Source: Bacteroidota bacterium (lineage in GTDB: Bacteria > Spirochaetota > Spirochaetia > JABMQR01). Taken from it: a stretch of 64,000 nucleotides of DNA. Shown here one piece after another: positions 34,700-43,149 of this stretch. The translations under genes were made by a program, and so were the position numbers. Position 1 is the first letter of the stretch. Every line of letters begins with the position of its first letter. The DNA lies in assembly GCA_013202335.1 (NCBI GenBank), contig JABMQR010000278.1, positions 1-64,000 of the forward strand. Direction: 5' to 3'. The notes under the pieces are model-generated. The model was not told the origin of the DNA. It made no database searches and saw nothing but the letters and a program-made list of their open reading frames with translations.

Positions 34700-37465
34700 A
34701 TGGAAATAATTCAACTAACAGTAAATGACATACAAAGAGTCTATGAAGGACCTAAAGATACGGTACTGCTTACATACCTAAGGGAGCATCTGGGATTGAT
34801 GGGTTCCAAAAACGGGTGTGGTGCAGGACATTGCGGAGCATGCATGATAATAGTTGATGGGAAAGCCAAACGTGCATGTCTTGTCAGGATGAAACAACTT
34901 CAGGGATCAGATGTTGAGACTATAGAAAATCTTTCAAAACAAGGAACTCTTCACCCTCTTCAGGCAGCTTTTGTTAACCACGGAGCTGTTCAGTGCGGGT
35001 TTTGCACACCAGGTATGATCATGTCGGCAAAGGCTTTACTGGATAATAACTTAAACCCGGGTGATGATGACATCCGCAAGGCCTTAAAGTTCAATATTTG
35101 CAGGTGCACAGGGTATGTAACCATAGCTGCTGCCATTAGAGATGCGGCCAAAGTTCTCAGAGAGGGTAAGACGCTCAAAATTCAGAATGAATGGAATGGA
35201 ATCGGGACACCCACAATTCGGCAGGAAGCTATAGATAAAGTAAAGGGAAAGCCTCTTTATACAGAGGATTTTCCGGTGAAGGGAGCGCTTCATGGAGAGC
35301 TTCTTCTTAGCCGTTTTGCACACGCTGAAGTAGTCTCAATAAAAACTGATAAAGCAGTGGCGCTTTCAGGAGTTGCGGCAGTGTTAACTGCTAAAGATAT
35401 ACCCGGCTCAAATGCTGTTGGTATTATCACAAAAAAGCAACCGGTACTTGCCCAGGAAAAAGTACGGTATCTGGGAGATGCTGTTGCACTGGTAATTGCA
35501 GAAACACCGGATATTGCACAAGAGGCCCTGAATTATATTGAGGTAACCTACCGGGAGCTTCCTGTGGTTATGAATATGCTTACAGCTGCAGAAGATGCTG
35601 TACATATTCACCAGGAAGGGAATGTTCTTTCTAAACTGCATATTCAACGCGGTGATATTAATGAAGGGTTTAGGCTGAGTGATGTAATAGTTGAAGAAGA
35701 AATTACCGTTCCTATGATCGAACACTCATATTTGGAACCCGATGCGGTATATGCAGTTCCGGAAGAAGATGATGTAATCACTGTTTATACTCAATCACAA
35801 AGTTCATTCAGTTACCGGGAAGAGATAGCGGAAAATCTCTCTCTTCCATTGGATCGGATTAGAGTAGTAACCCGTACCACAGGCGGCGCTTTTGGTGGAC
35901 GGGAAGAACCGACAATTCAGGTGCATGCAGCTCTGGGAGCATTGGTTACCGGGAAACCAGTTCATATGGTCATGACCAGAAAAGATGTACTTCTACGGAC
36001 AAGTAAACGGCATGGGGAAATATTACAGTATAAAATCGGAGCATCCAGCGATGGTAGGATACAGGCATTTCAGGCAAATATCATTGCAGATACAGGTGCT
36101 TACCCTTCTGCAGGAGAAGCGGTAATTCTTCGTTCGGTTTTATTTGCTCCCGGTCCCTATAAGATTCCAAATGCAGACATTCAGGGGATTGCGGTCTATA
36201 CCAACAGAACCCCGGCAGGTGCAATGCGTGGATTCGGAAGTAACCAGCCGGCAGTTGCCTCAGAAATAATGATGGATATGCTGGCCGAAAAACTCAACAT
36301 GGATCCTATTGAATTGAGGATGATAAATGGCCTTGAACCCGGGGCACACACTGTCGGAGGGCAGGTTCTTGATTCAAGTGTCGGTTTGAAAGAGTCTCTT
36401 GAAGCAGTAAGAGAGAAATTGGCAGACGAACTAATTCCCTCTTCATCCGGCAGCAGGCGTATTGGAATAGGTATCGCAAGTGCCATGAAAAATGTTGGGC
36501 TGGGTTCGGGTATGGATGACAGTGCCGGTGCAATCGCGGAACTTACTCATGAGGGTATTGTAATTAAGGTATCCAGTGTTGATAGCGGACAGGGATCTGA
36601 TACCGTAGTCAGGAGTATCGCCGCAGAAGTTCTTAATATTCATCCAGGCAGCATAAAGCTTATTACAAACGATACAGCACTTACCCTGGACTGCGGGGTG
36701 ACCACTGCATCACGACAAACATTTGTTACCGGAAATGCAGTAAAATATGCTGCAGCAGGATTAAAAAACCAAATTCTGGGGATTGCGGCAAAAGAACATG
36801 GAACACCTGTAGAAAAACTCGAAATACGCGAAAGCAATATCCTCGAATCTCAAACAGGTACGGTACTCAATACCCTTCATGAAATATTTATGAAGAGTGG
36901 GGTACTTTCTGAAACCAACACTTACACTGCACCGGTAACCGTTCCCGTCTCTGAAATTACTGACAATATCAATCGTGATGATGAATCCTTCAGACTTCAT
37001 TTCTCTTATTGCTACGGAACTCAGGCTGCAATTGTTGCTGTTGATACTGATAGCGGAAAGGTAGAGGTTTTGAAGGTTATTGCTGCGCATGATGCGGGTA
37101 AAGCAGTAAATCCAGCTGGTGCACGGGGGCAGATAGAGGGTGGAATTATGATGGGAATAGGATATGCCCTAACTGAGGAGTTCCTGATGGATGAAACTGC
37201 CCTAATTACTAATACTTTTAAGAAAACAGGTGTCCCTGGTATAGATATGATGCCGGAGATAGATTCTCTTCTTATTGAGAACCAACATCCTCTGGGTCCT
37301 TTTGGGGCAAAGGGAATGGGGGAACTTCCTATGCTCCCGACTACTCCCGCAGTGATTAATGCAATTTATCATGCGATTGGAGTTAGAGTAACGCACCTCC
37401 CGGCAAAGCCGGACACTTTAACAGCACTGCTGAAACAGCAGAAAAATGAAGCAGGAGGTAGATAG
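34700..37465 (+). CDS. Fused xanthine dehydrogenase/Mop-type molybdenum hydroxylase
   Basis: 921 residues with two N-terminal [2Fe-2S] domains (Cys40, Cys45, Cys48, Cys60; then Cys99, Cys102, Cys134, Cys136) joined directly to a Mo-cofactor domain. That domain shows TGGAFGGREE, MRGFGSNQPA and the catalytic-Glu motif GAKGMGELPM near the C-terminus. There is no FAD domain and no FAD-subunit gene nearby, so the layout is that of Desulfovibrio Mop (907 residues) and some selenium-linked xanthine dehydrogenases. Electrons probably leave to ferredoxin rather than NAD. Likely hydroxylates a purine or similar heterocycle. Confidence 0.88.
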   Translation: MEIIQLTVNDIQRVYEGPKDTVLLTYLREHLGLMGSKNGCGAGHCGACMIIVDGKAKRACLVRMKQLQGSDVETIENLSKQGTLHPLQAAFVNHGAVQCGFCTPGMIMSAKALLDNNLNPGDDDIRKALKFNICRCTGYVTIAAAIRDAAKVLREGKTLKIQNEWNGIGTPTIRQEAIDKVKGKPLYTEDFPVKGALHGELLLSRFAHAEVVSIKTDKAVALSGVAAVLTAKDIPGSNAVGIITKKQPVLAQEKVRYLGDAVALVIAETPDIAQEALNYIEVTYRELPVVMNMLTAAEDAVHIHQEGNVLSKLHIQRGDINEGFRLSDVIVEEEITVPMIEHSYLEPDAVYAVPEEDDVITVYTQSQSSFSYREEIAENLSLPLDRIRVVTRTTGGAFGGREEPTIQVHAALGALVTGKPVHMVMTRKDVLLRTSKRHGEILQYKIGASSDGRIQAFQANIIADTGAYPSAGEAVILRSVLFAPGPYKIPNADIQGIAVYTNRTPAGAMRGFGSNQPAVASEIMMDMLAEKLNMDPIELRMINGLEPGAHTVGGQVLDSSVGLKESLEAVREKLADELIPSSSGSRRIGIGIASAMKNVGLGSGMDDSAGAIAELTHEGIVIKVSSVDSGQGSDTVVRSIAAEVLNIHPGSIKLITNDTALTLDCGVTTASRQTFVTGNAVKYAAAGLKNQILGIAAKEHGTPVEKLEIRESNILESQTGTVLNTLHEIFMKSGVLSETNTYTAPVTVPVSEITDNINRDDESFRLHFSYCYGTQAAIVAVDTDSGKVEVLKVIAAHDAGKAVNPAGARGQIEGGIMMGIGYALTEEFLMDETALITNTFKKTGVPGIDMMPEIDSLLIENQHPLGPFGAKGMGELPMLPTTPAVINAIYHAIGVRVTHLPAKPDTLTALLKQQKNEAGGR

Positions 37466-38647
37466 ATGAATCAGGAAAGAAAAAATCAGCTTATAAATCT
37501 TTGTAGAAAAATGATTCAGACTCCCAGTGTTACCGGGAATGAAGAACGGCTGGTAAACCTTCTAAAGATGGAAATGCATGACCGCGGGTATGATGAAGTT
37601 AAAGTGGATTGTTTGGGGAATATTATTGGCAAGATTAATGGTAGTGGAAACGGAAAGACGCTTCTTTTCGATGGACACCTTGATACAGTGGCGATAACAA
37701 AAAGAAGCTCCTGGAGAAAAGAACCTTTTGGGGCAGAGCTGGAGAGTGGGAGAATTTACGGAAGGGGAGCTTCGGATATGAAGGGCGCTCTGGCAGCAAT
37801 GATTCAAGCCGGGGCTGATGCAAAACAGGATGGGCAGATTACCGGCGATATTTATGTTTCCGGAACTGTCTGTGAAGAGGTTGCTGAAGGGTATTCTCTC
37901 AACTCCGTAATCGATGCAACTGTACCTGATATTGTGGTTATAGGAGAAGCAACCAGTCTTAATTTAAATATCGGTCAACGCGGACGTGCTGAGATAGAGG
38001 TTAAGACCAAAGGAGTTCCAGCGCACTCCTCACACCCGGAAATTGGGGTTAATGCAGTGTATCACATGATGAACTTCATTAATCGAATAAGAGATCTTTC
38101 TGAAATCACTTGTGAGATACTGGGGAAAGGTAATATGGTTCTGACGGATATAATATCTTCTCCTTATCCTGGGGCTTCGGTTATACCAGAGTTGTGTATC
38201 GCTACATTTGATCGCCGCCTGCTTACAGGAGAGACTGAGGAGAGTGTTTTGGCCCCCTTAAGAAAGTGTATTACTGAAATGGCAAATGAAGATTCTGATT
38301 TCAAGGCTGAAGTATCAATCGCGGAGACAAAAATAAAGACCTATACCCGGTACGAGGGGATGCATCGAAAAATTGCTCCAGCCTGGCTGATGGAACAAGA
38401 TCACCCGGTTGTTCAGGATTCTCTACAGGCACTGAAAGATTTTGGGTTTACCGATATAGGAATCGGGACATACTCTTTTTGTACCAACGGCAGCTGTTCA
38501 GCCGGAATGCGGAATATTCCTACAATAGGATTTGGACCAGGCAAAGAGGAACAGGCACATGTAAACGATGAATTTATTGAGGTTCAGGAGCTGGAAGGAG
38601 CTTATAAAGGATATTATGCCCTAATGAAGGCATTTGCCGGAGAATAG
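37466..38647 (+). CDS. ygeY: YgeY-like M20 hydrolase
   Basis: 393 residues. LLFDGHLDTVAI and GRGASDMKGALAAMIQ bind zinc, TVCEEVAEG carries the catalytic Glu, and GQRGRAEIEVKTKG with the later FCTNGSCSAGM and GFGPGKEEQAH closely resemble E. coli YgeY of the anaerobic purine-degradation cluster. It immediately follows the Mo-hydroxylase gene. It may open or de-carbamoylate a ring-cleavage intermediate. The symbol is by resemblance; activity is inferred. Confidence 0.8.
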   Translation: MNQERKNQLINLCRKMIQTPSVTGNEERLVNLLKMEMHDRGYDEVKVDCLGNIIGKINGSGNGKTLLFDGHLDTVAITKRSSWRKEPFGAELESGRIYGRGASDMKGALAAMIQAGADAKQDGQITGDIYVSGTVCEEVAEGYSLNSVIDATVPDIVVIGEATSLNLNIGQRGRAEIEVKTKGVPAHSSHPEIGVNAVYHMMNFINRIRDLSEITCEILGKGNMVLTDIISSPYPGASVIPELCIATFDRRLLTGETEESVLAPLRKCITEMANEDSDFKAEVSIAETKIKTYTRYEGMHRKIAPAWLMEQDHPVVQDSLQALKDFGFTDIGIGTYSFCTNGSCSAGMRNIPTIGFGPGKEEQAHVNDEFIEVQELEGAYKGYYALMKAFAGE

Positions 38648-38695
38648 TATGTGACTTTTCCATTATTGATAGAGTGAGAGAGGTAGTTGATACAA

Positions 38696-40087
38696 ATGAG
38701 CTTGATTATACGAAACGGATATATTGTGGGTGAAACCCATATCACAAAGGCAGATATCTCTATTGAAAATGGTAAAATCCAGAAAATTTCTGATCCTCAT
38801 CTTCCCATTGCCATAAAGGATTCAGAGGAAGCAGAAGAGATTGATGCTGCAGGTTCCTATATATTCCCCGGGTTTATCGATGCTCATACTCATTACGGAT
38901 TGGCTGGAGATCAGTCGACTGCTGACGATTTTTTTTAGGGATCACAATGCGCGGCATTTGGCGGAGTGACAACATACATTGATTTTGCTGATCAGGAAAA
39001 TGATCAAACTTTCAGAGAAAGTGCAGGATCACGTATCAAAGCTGCAAAAGATTCCGTTATAGATTTTACTCTTCATCAAGGTGTCTATAAAATGCATGCA
39101 GGAATAGCGGAAGAGTTGTCTGATCTCCGAAATATGGGAATCAGGGCGCTAAAACTATTTACCACGTATAAAAACTTTGGTGTCTGTCTTGATGAATCTT
39201 CCTGGGAAGAGCTGTTTTCCCTTTGTAAAGACCTGGAAATGCTCGTTACTGTACATGCTGAAGATGATGAAGAAATAGACAAAGCCAGCCAAAGCTTGCA
39301 GTATGAAATTCCAGGCCCGGAATTTCATACTCTGTTTCGCCCGGCGACCGCTGAATATGTTGCAGTCATGAAAGCAGGGCTTTTGGCAATTAAACATCAA
39401 ATCCCCCTATATATTGTGCATCTTTCATCAGCTGAAGGACTCCGGGCGGTGAGAGAATTACGAGAGAGTGGAGCAGGAATTGTTGTAGAGACAACACCAC
39501 ACTATCTTTTTCTTAATAGAAATTATTTAGAAGGGAAGAACGGTTCTCTTTTTCTCATGACCCCTCCTTTAAGAGAGTCAATTGATAATGAGGTATTACT
39601 ACAGGCTCTTACTAATGGTGAGATTGATATTATTGCAACAGATCACTGTGCCTTCACCAGAGAGCAGAAGTTTGAAAAGCTTGATTGCAGGGAAATTCCC
39701 TACGGTATTCCGGGGAGTGAAGAACTTTCAAGGGTTGTATATTCAAGAGGTGTTGAAACCGGCAAAATTGATCTTGTGCGCATGATGCATTTGCTTTCAG
39801 CAACCCCAGCTAAAGTATTCGGCATTTATCCGGAAAAAGGTAGTCTGCTTCCGGGTACAGATGCGGATATTACAATATTTACCCCGGAAATTCCAAATGA
39901 ACTTACTTTCAGCACTCTTCACAGCAGGTCCGGATATTCTGTTTATGATGGGTTTACTGTCTTAGGGAAACCTTCTGTTACTATTCTTCGGGGAAAGGTG
40001 ATTGTAAGAGATGGCAACTTCACCGGGGTCAAAGGAGGTGGGGAATTCGTTCCCGGCAATACTCCTGCTCCATATATGGATATCTAA
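38696..40087 (+). pseudogene. Dihydropyrimidinase/hydantoinase interrupted by an in-frame TAG
   Basis: Both parts lie in one frame and are split only by TAG at 38936-38938 (codon 81 of about 464), between TADDFF and GSQCAAFGGVTTY. All expected motifs remain: metal histidines in DAHTHYG, the carbamylated lysine in IRALKLFTTYK, TVHAEDD, YIVHLSSAEG and the Asp in ATDHCAFT. The expected residue could be Gln (CAG to TAG). AGAGGT precedes the ATG. The intact downstream part implies a recent mutation, a sequencing error or readthrough. The enzyme would hydrolyse a cyclic ureide ring made by the PreA-like or Mo enzyme. Confidence 0.85.
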
Positions 40088-40100
40088 ACCGTCAGCGTTC

Positions 40101-41567
40101 TTATTTGTCGAAACTTAAACACATCTGGTGTTTTTTCATTTTTCTGTAGAGGGTTGTAAGGCTGATACCAAGGCAGTCAGCTGTCGCCTGCTTTCCCTCA
40201 GTAGTGCTGCCATAGTACTCCAATGCCTGTTCTATAGCCTTTTTTTCCATGATTTCAATTGGTACAATATCTGACGCTGAAAACGAATAGGGATTTAAGT
40301 TTGGACTTGAGTCAAATATATATACTGGTAGAGAATTAAACGAAACATGCCCCTGTTCATCCATCATGTTAAGCATATGAATAATTACATTTTCCAGCTC
40401 TCTGATATTCCCAGGCCAATTGTAACGTTTAAAAAATTCAAAAATATCTTTTGGTACATTAAAATCCTGTACATGTCTTTTTGTGATAAAAAGTGAGTGT
40501 TTTGTCATGAAATAGTTCATGAGAGGTACGATATCATCCTGTCGTTCCCGTAAAGGAGGGAGTTCCAGGGGGATTACATTAAGCCGATAATAGAGATCTT
40601 CCCGGAACAGTCCTTCGTTGATAAGACTATGTATATCCTTATTGGTAGCAGCAATGACCCGTACATCAATATCAATAGAGTTATTACTCCCAAGACGTTC
40701 TAATTGCTGTTCCTGCAGAATTCTTAATAGATTTGTCTGGAGGCTGATCGGCATTTCTGTTATCTCATCCAAAAAAACTGTACCATTATTAGCCAGTTCA
40801 AATTTACCTTTTCTTCCCTTTTTACTCGCTCCGGTGAAGGCTCCGTCCACGTACCCAAATAATTCAGATTCCATCAGGTTTTCCGGTATAGCCCCGCAGT
40901 TAATTGCAACAAAAGGGTAAGCTCGTCTGGGACTGGCGTTGTGAATTGCATTTGCCAGCATCTCCTTACCGGTACCGCTTTCTCCCATAATCATAACGGC
41001 AACATCATTTGGGGATACAAGTTTTGCTTTTTGGATTACTTCTAAAAATTGGGGTGCATTGCCGATTAAATGAGAAAATGTTACCGATTTCCGCTTCTCC
41101 TTTTTCGGTTTTATTTCAGTGATTGATTTATTTCTGGAAAGGAAACTCTCGATAACCCCGGTGAAGTTTTCAGACAGCTCCATGAAGAGTGAAATATTTT
41201 TAAGAACCTTTGAACGGTTTTTCTGTGTGAATGTAATCATGCTTATTGAACCTATTGTCATGTCGTCAATATTGATCGGCAGACTGATTTCAAGAGTCTC
41301 TTTACAAAATTGTTTTTGCTCACAGTTACTGCATGCTTCATCACGCGTTGGATTCTCAATAAGTATAGATTTTCTCTGTTCAATTACTTGTTTCTGGATA
41401 AGACCGTTTATATTAAGAAACTGATTTATACTGCACCTTCCTGTAGATGCAATCCTTATTAGAGACTTGTCTACAACCGCAACAGCTATCCCAACGGTTT
41501 GGGTAAAATTATTACAGAGTTCCTGAATTGCAGATTTATACATATATAATAGACGGTAGTCTTCCAT
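40101..41567 (-). CDS. Sigma-54-dependent transcriptional activator (YgeV-like)
   Basis: 488 residues from an internal ATG; the longer frame starts with TTG. Residues 1-150 form a GAF-like sensor containing Cys45 and a cluster Cys79-x2-Cys82-x5-Cys88, possibly metal or Fe-S binding. The AAA+ domain (GESGTGKE, GAFTGA at the sigma-54 contact loop) spans about 170-405, and a Fis-type helix-turn-helix (ADCLGISLTTLYRKMKKHQ) ends the protein. It is convergent with the operon end. It most likely activates the sigma-54 promoter at 20106. E. coli carries a similar regulator, YgeV, in its purine-degradation cluster. Confidence 0.88.
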   Translation of the reverse strand: MEDYRLLYMYKSAIQELCNNFTQTVGIAVAVVDKSLIRIASTGRCSINQFLNINGLIQKQVIEQRKSILIENPTRDEACSNCEQKQFCKETLEISLPINIDDMTIGSISMITFTQKNRSKVLKNISLFMELSENFTGVIESFLSRNKSITEIKPKKEKRKSVTFSHLIGNAPQFLEVIQKAKLVSPNDVAVMIMGESGTGKEMLANAIHNASPRRAYPFVAINCGAIPENLMESELFGYVDGAFTGASKKGRKGKFELANNGTVFLDEITEMPISLQTNLLRILQEQQLERLGSNNSIDIDVRVIAATNKDIHSLINEGLFREDLYYRLNVIPLELPPLRERQDDIVPLMNYFMTKHSLFITKRHVQDFNVPKDIFEFFKRYNWPGNIRELENVIIHMLNMMDEQGHVSFNSLPVYIFDSSPNLNPYSFSASDIVPIEIMEKKAIEQALEYYGSTTEGKQATADCLGISLTTLYRKMKKHQMCLSFDK

Positions 41568-41820
41568 GTTTTTACCATTCCTAAGCTTCAACCATATAAT
41601 TAATCACACTCTATCTGGAAAGTCTTTATAATAACAGAATTAGTGAGTATGTCAAATATTTGTAAAGATGTTTTTTGTTTCTCTTGAGTATAAATAAGGG
41701 CAAATTACAGATAATAATGAACCAATCTGTTTGAACCGGCTCAATACTCTACAGACCTGCTGTTTGCAGTAGAAATATCGGGTAATATGTTGGATTATGG
41801 ATATGAACGAGTGAATTGAT

Positions 41821-41849
41821 TTGACATGCCACACCCATGAAGTTACAAT
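41821..41849 (+). promoter_or_regulatory. Sigma-70-type promoter of the second nucleoside transporter
   Basis: TTGACA (41821-41826), 17-base spacer, TACAAT (41844-41849), then a leader with AAAAGGAGG before the binding-protein start at 41886. The rest of the 41568-41820 gap shows no gene. Confidence 0.7.
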
Positions 41850-41853
41850 AGAG

Positions 41854-41865
41854 TTTGATATCAAA
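41854..41865. promoter_or_regulatory. Candidate operator palindrome at the transcription start
   Basis: TTTGATATCAAA is a perfect 12-base palindrome placed at about +1 to +12 of the promoter at 41821, a typical repressor position. The cognate regulator is unknown. Confidence 0.4.
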
Positions 41866-41885
41866 TCCAAAAAGGAGGGAAGAGA

Positions 41886-42956
41886 ATGAAAAAAATTATT
41901 ACTCTTCTATGCGTTTTACTTCTTGCAGCTGGTATGTTATTTGCTGCTGCAGAGGCTGAGACATCAGCAAAAATGAAAGTCGGTATGGTAACTGATGCAG
42001 GTACTATAGATGATAAATCTTTTAATCAGGGGACATGGGAAGGCGTCCTGATGGCAGCAGATGATTTTGATCTTGATACAAAATATCTAAAACCTATTGG
42101 AACAACTGAAGCTGATTATCTGAAAGAGATCAGTAACCTGTATGATGCAGGGTATAAATTTATGGTAACACCTGGATTTAAGTTTGAAACAACAATCTTT
42201 CAAGCTCAGACAAAATATCCTGATGCAAAATTTGTATTAATTGACGGAATTCCACATCCTGGAAATTATGCTTCAGAAGTTAAAGAGAATACCGTTTCGA
42301 TTTTCTTCGCAGAACACGAATCTGGATTCATGGCAGGATATGCCACAGCTCTACAGCTGAAATCCGGTGCAGTTGGTTTTATCGGTGGAATGGAAATTCC
42401 TCCAGTACAGAAATTTAACTGGGGCTTTCAGCAGGGTGTTGCCTATGCAAATGCCAATAACGGAACAAACGTTACTATGAATCCTGACAACTTCATTTAT
42501 CAGGGAACATTCAGCGAAGTTGCAGCTGGACAGCAGCTCGCAGCCTCAATGTATGACCGTGGTGTTACAGCTGTTTTCGCTGCAGCCGGCGGCGTTGGTG
42601 TTGGTGCAATAAACGAAGCAAAAGCCAGAGCATCTGGCGGAAAAGAAGTTTGGATCATCGGTGTAGACGTTAATCAGTATGCTGACGGAATCTACAGCGG
42701 AGACAATTCAATTATTCTTACTTCAGCAATGAAGAGAATAGATCAGGCAGCTTATGACATGATTAAAGCTGATCTGGCTGGTGAATTTCCAGGCGGCCAG
42801 GTGCTGATGTTCAACGCAGTAAACAATGGTGTTGGAATCCCAGCGGAAAATCCAAATCTGAGTGCAGATGTTGAAGCAGCAGCAGTAAAAGTGTTTGCTA
42901 TGCTTCAGGCTGGCAGCATTACAGTATCTGATGTTCAGGGTGATCTTATCAAATAA
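41886..42956 (+). CDS. pnrA: Purine-nucleoside-receptor binding protein (PnrA-like)
   Basis: 356 residues. Cleavable signal peptide (ITLLCVLLLAAGMLFAAAEA) without a lipobox cysteine at the cleavage site. The mature protein has VGMVTDAGTIDDKSFNQGTWEG, GFIGGMEIPPVQKF, VWIIGVDVNQYADGIYSG and GIPAENPNLS, nearly the same blocks as Treponema pallidum PnrA (TmpC), which binds purine nucleosides. A strong AAGGAGG site precedes the ATG. A terminator-like hairpin separates it from the ATPase gene, as expected for excess binding protein. Confidence 0.9.
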   Translation: MKKIITLLCVLLLAAGMLFAAAEAETSAKMKVGMVTDAGTIDDKSFNQGTWEGVLMAADDFDLDTKYLKPIGTTEADYLKEISNLYDAGYKFMVTPGFKFETTIFQAQTKYPDAKFVLIDGIPHPGNYASEVKENTVSIFFAEHESGFMAGYATALQLKSGAVGFIGGMEIPPVQKFNWGFQQGVAYANANNGTNVTMNPDNFIYQGTFSEVAAGQQLAASMYDRGVTAVFAAAGGVGVGAINEAKARASGGKEVWIIGVDVNQYADGIYSGDNSIILTSAMKRIDQAAYDMIKADLAGEFPGGQVLMFNAVNNGVGIPAENPNLSADVEAAAVKVFAMLQAGSITVSDVQGDLIK

Positions 42957-42983
42957 GATACAAAATCCTGTATTGAATTTTAC

Positions 42984-43020
42984 ACTGCCCCTTATATTAA
43001 ATAAGGGGCAGTTTGTTATT
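42984..43020 (+). terminator. Partial terminator after the PnrA-like gene
   Basis: ACTGCCCCTTAT and ATAAGGGGCAGT are exact 12-base arms around ATTAA, followed by TTGTTATTT. It probably stops part of the transcription, leaving more binding protein than membrane subunits. Confidence 0.8.
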
Positions 43021-43055
43021 TAGCACCATTTAATAATTATAAAAGACATAAAATT

Positions 43056-43085
43056 TTGCTTTTTCCGCTTGTAGTGGTATATAAT
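43056..43085 (+). promoter_or_regulatory. Possible separate promoter for the ATPase and permeases
   Basis: TTGCTT (43056-43061) and TATAAT (43080-43085) are 18 bases apart, with an extended TGGTA before the -10. It lies between the hairpin at 42984 and the ATPase start. The -35 match is weak. Confidence 0.45.
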
Positions 43086-43149
43086 TGATTGGTAAATGCA
43101 ATAAAATTGTTCACTGGTTCGACCTTTGAACTTAGGAGGTTCTCAGCAT

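Noticed and set aside
38920..38940. Frameshift at the T8 tract in the dihydropyrimidinase
   Set aside because: Both halves are in the same reading frame, so the break is a stop codon and not a net frameshift.
38930..38945. TAG as pyrrolysine or reassigned sense codon
   Set aside because: Other complete genes here end in TAG, no pyrrolysine genes are in the window, and a single CAG to TAG change explains the case.
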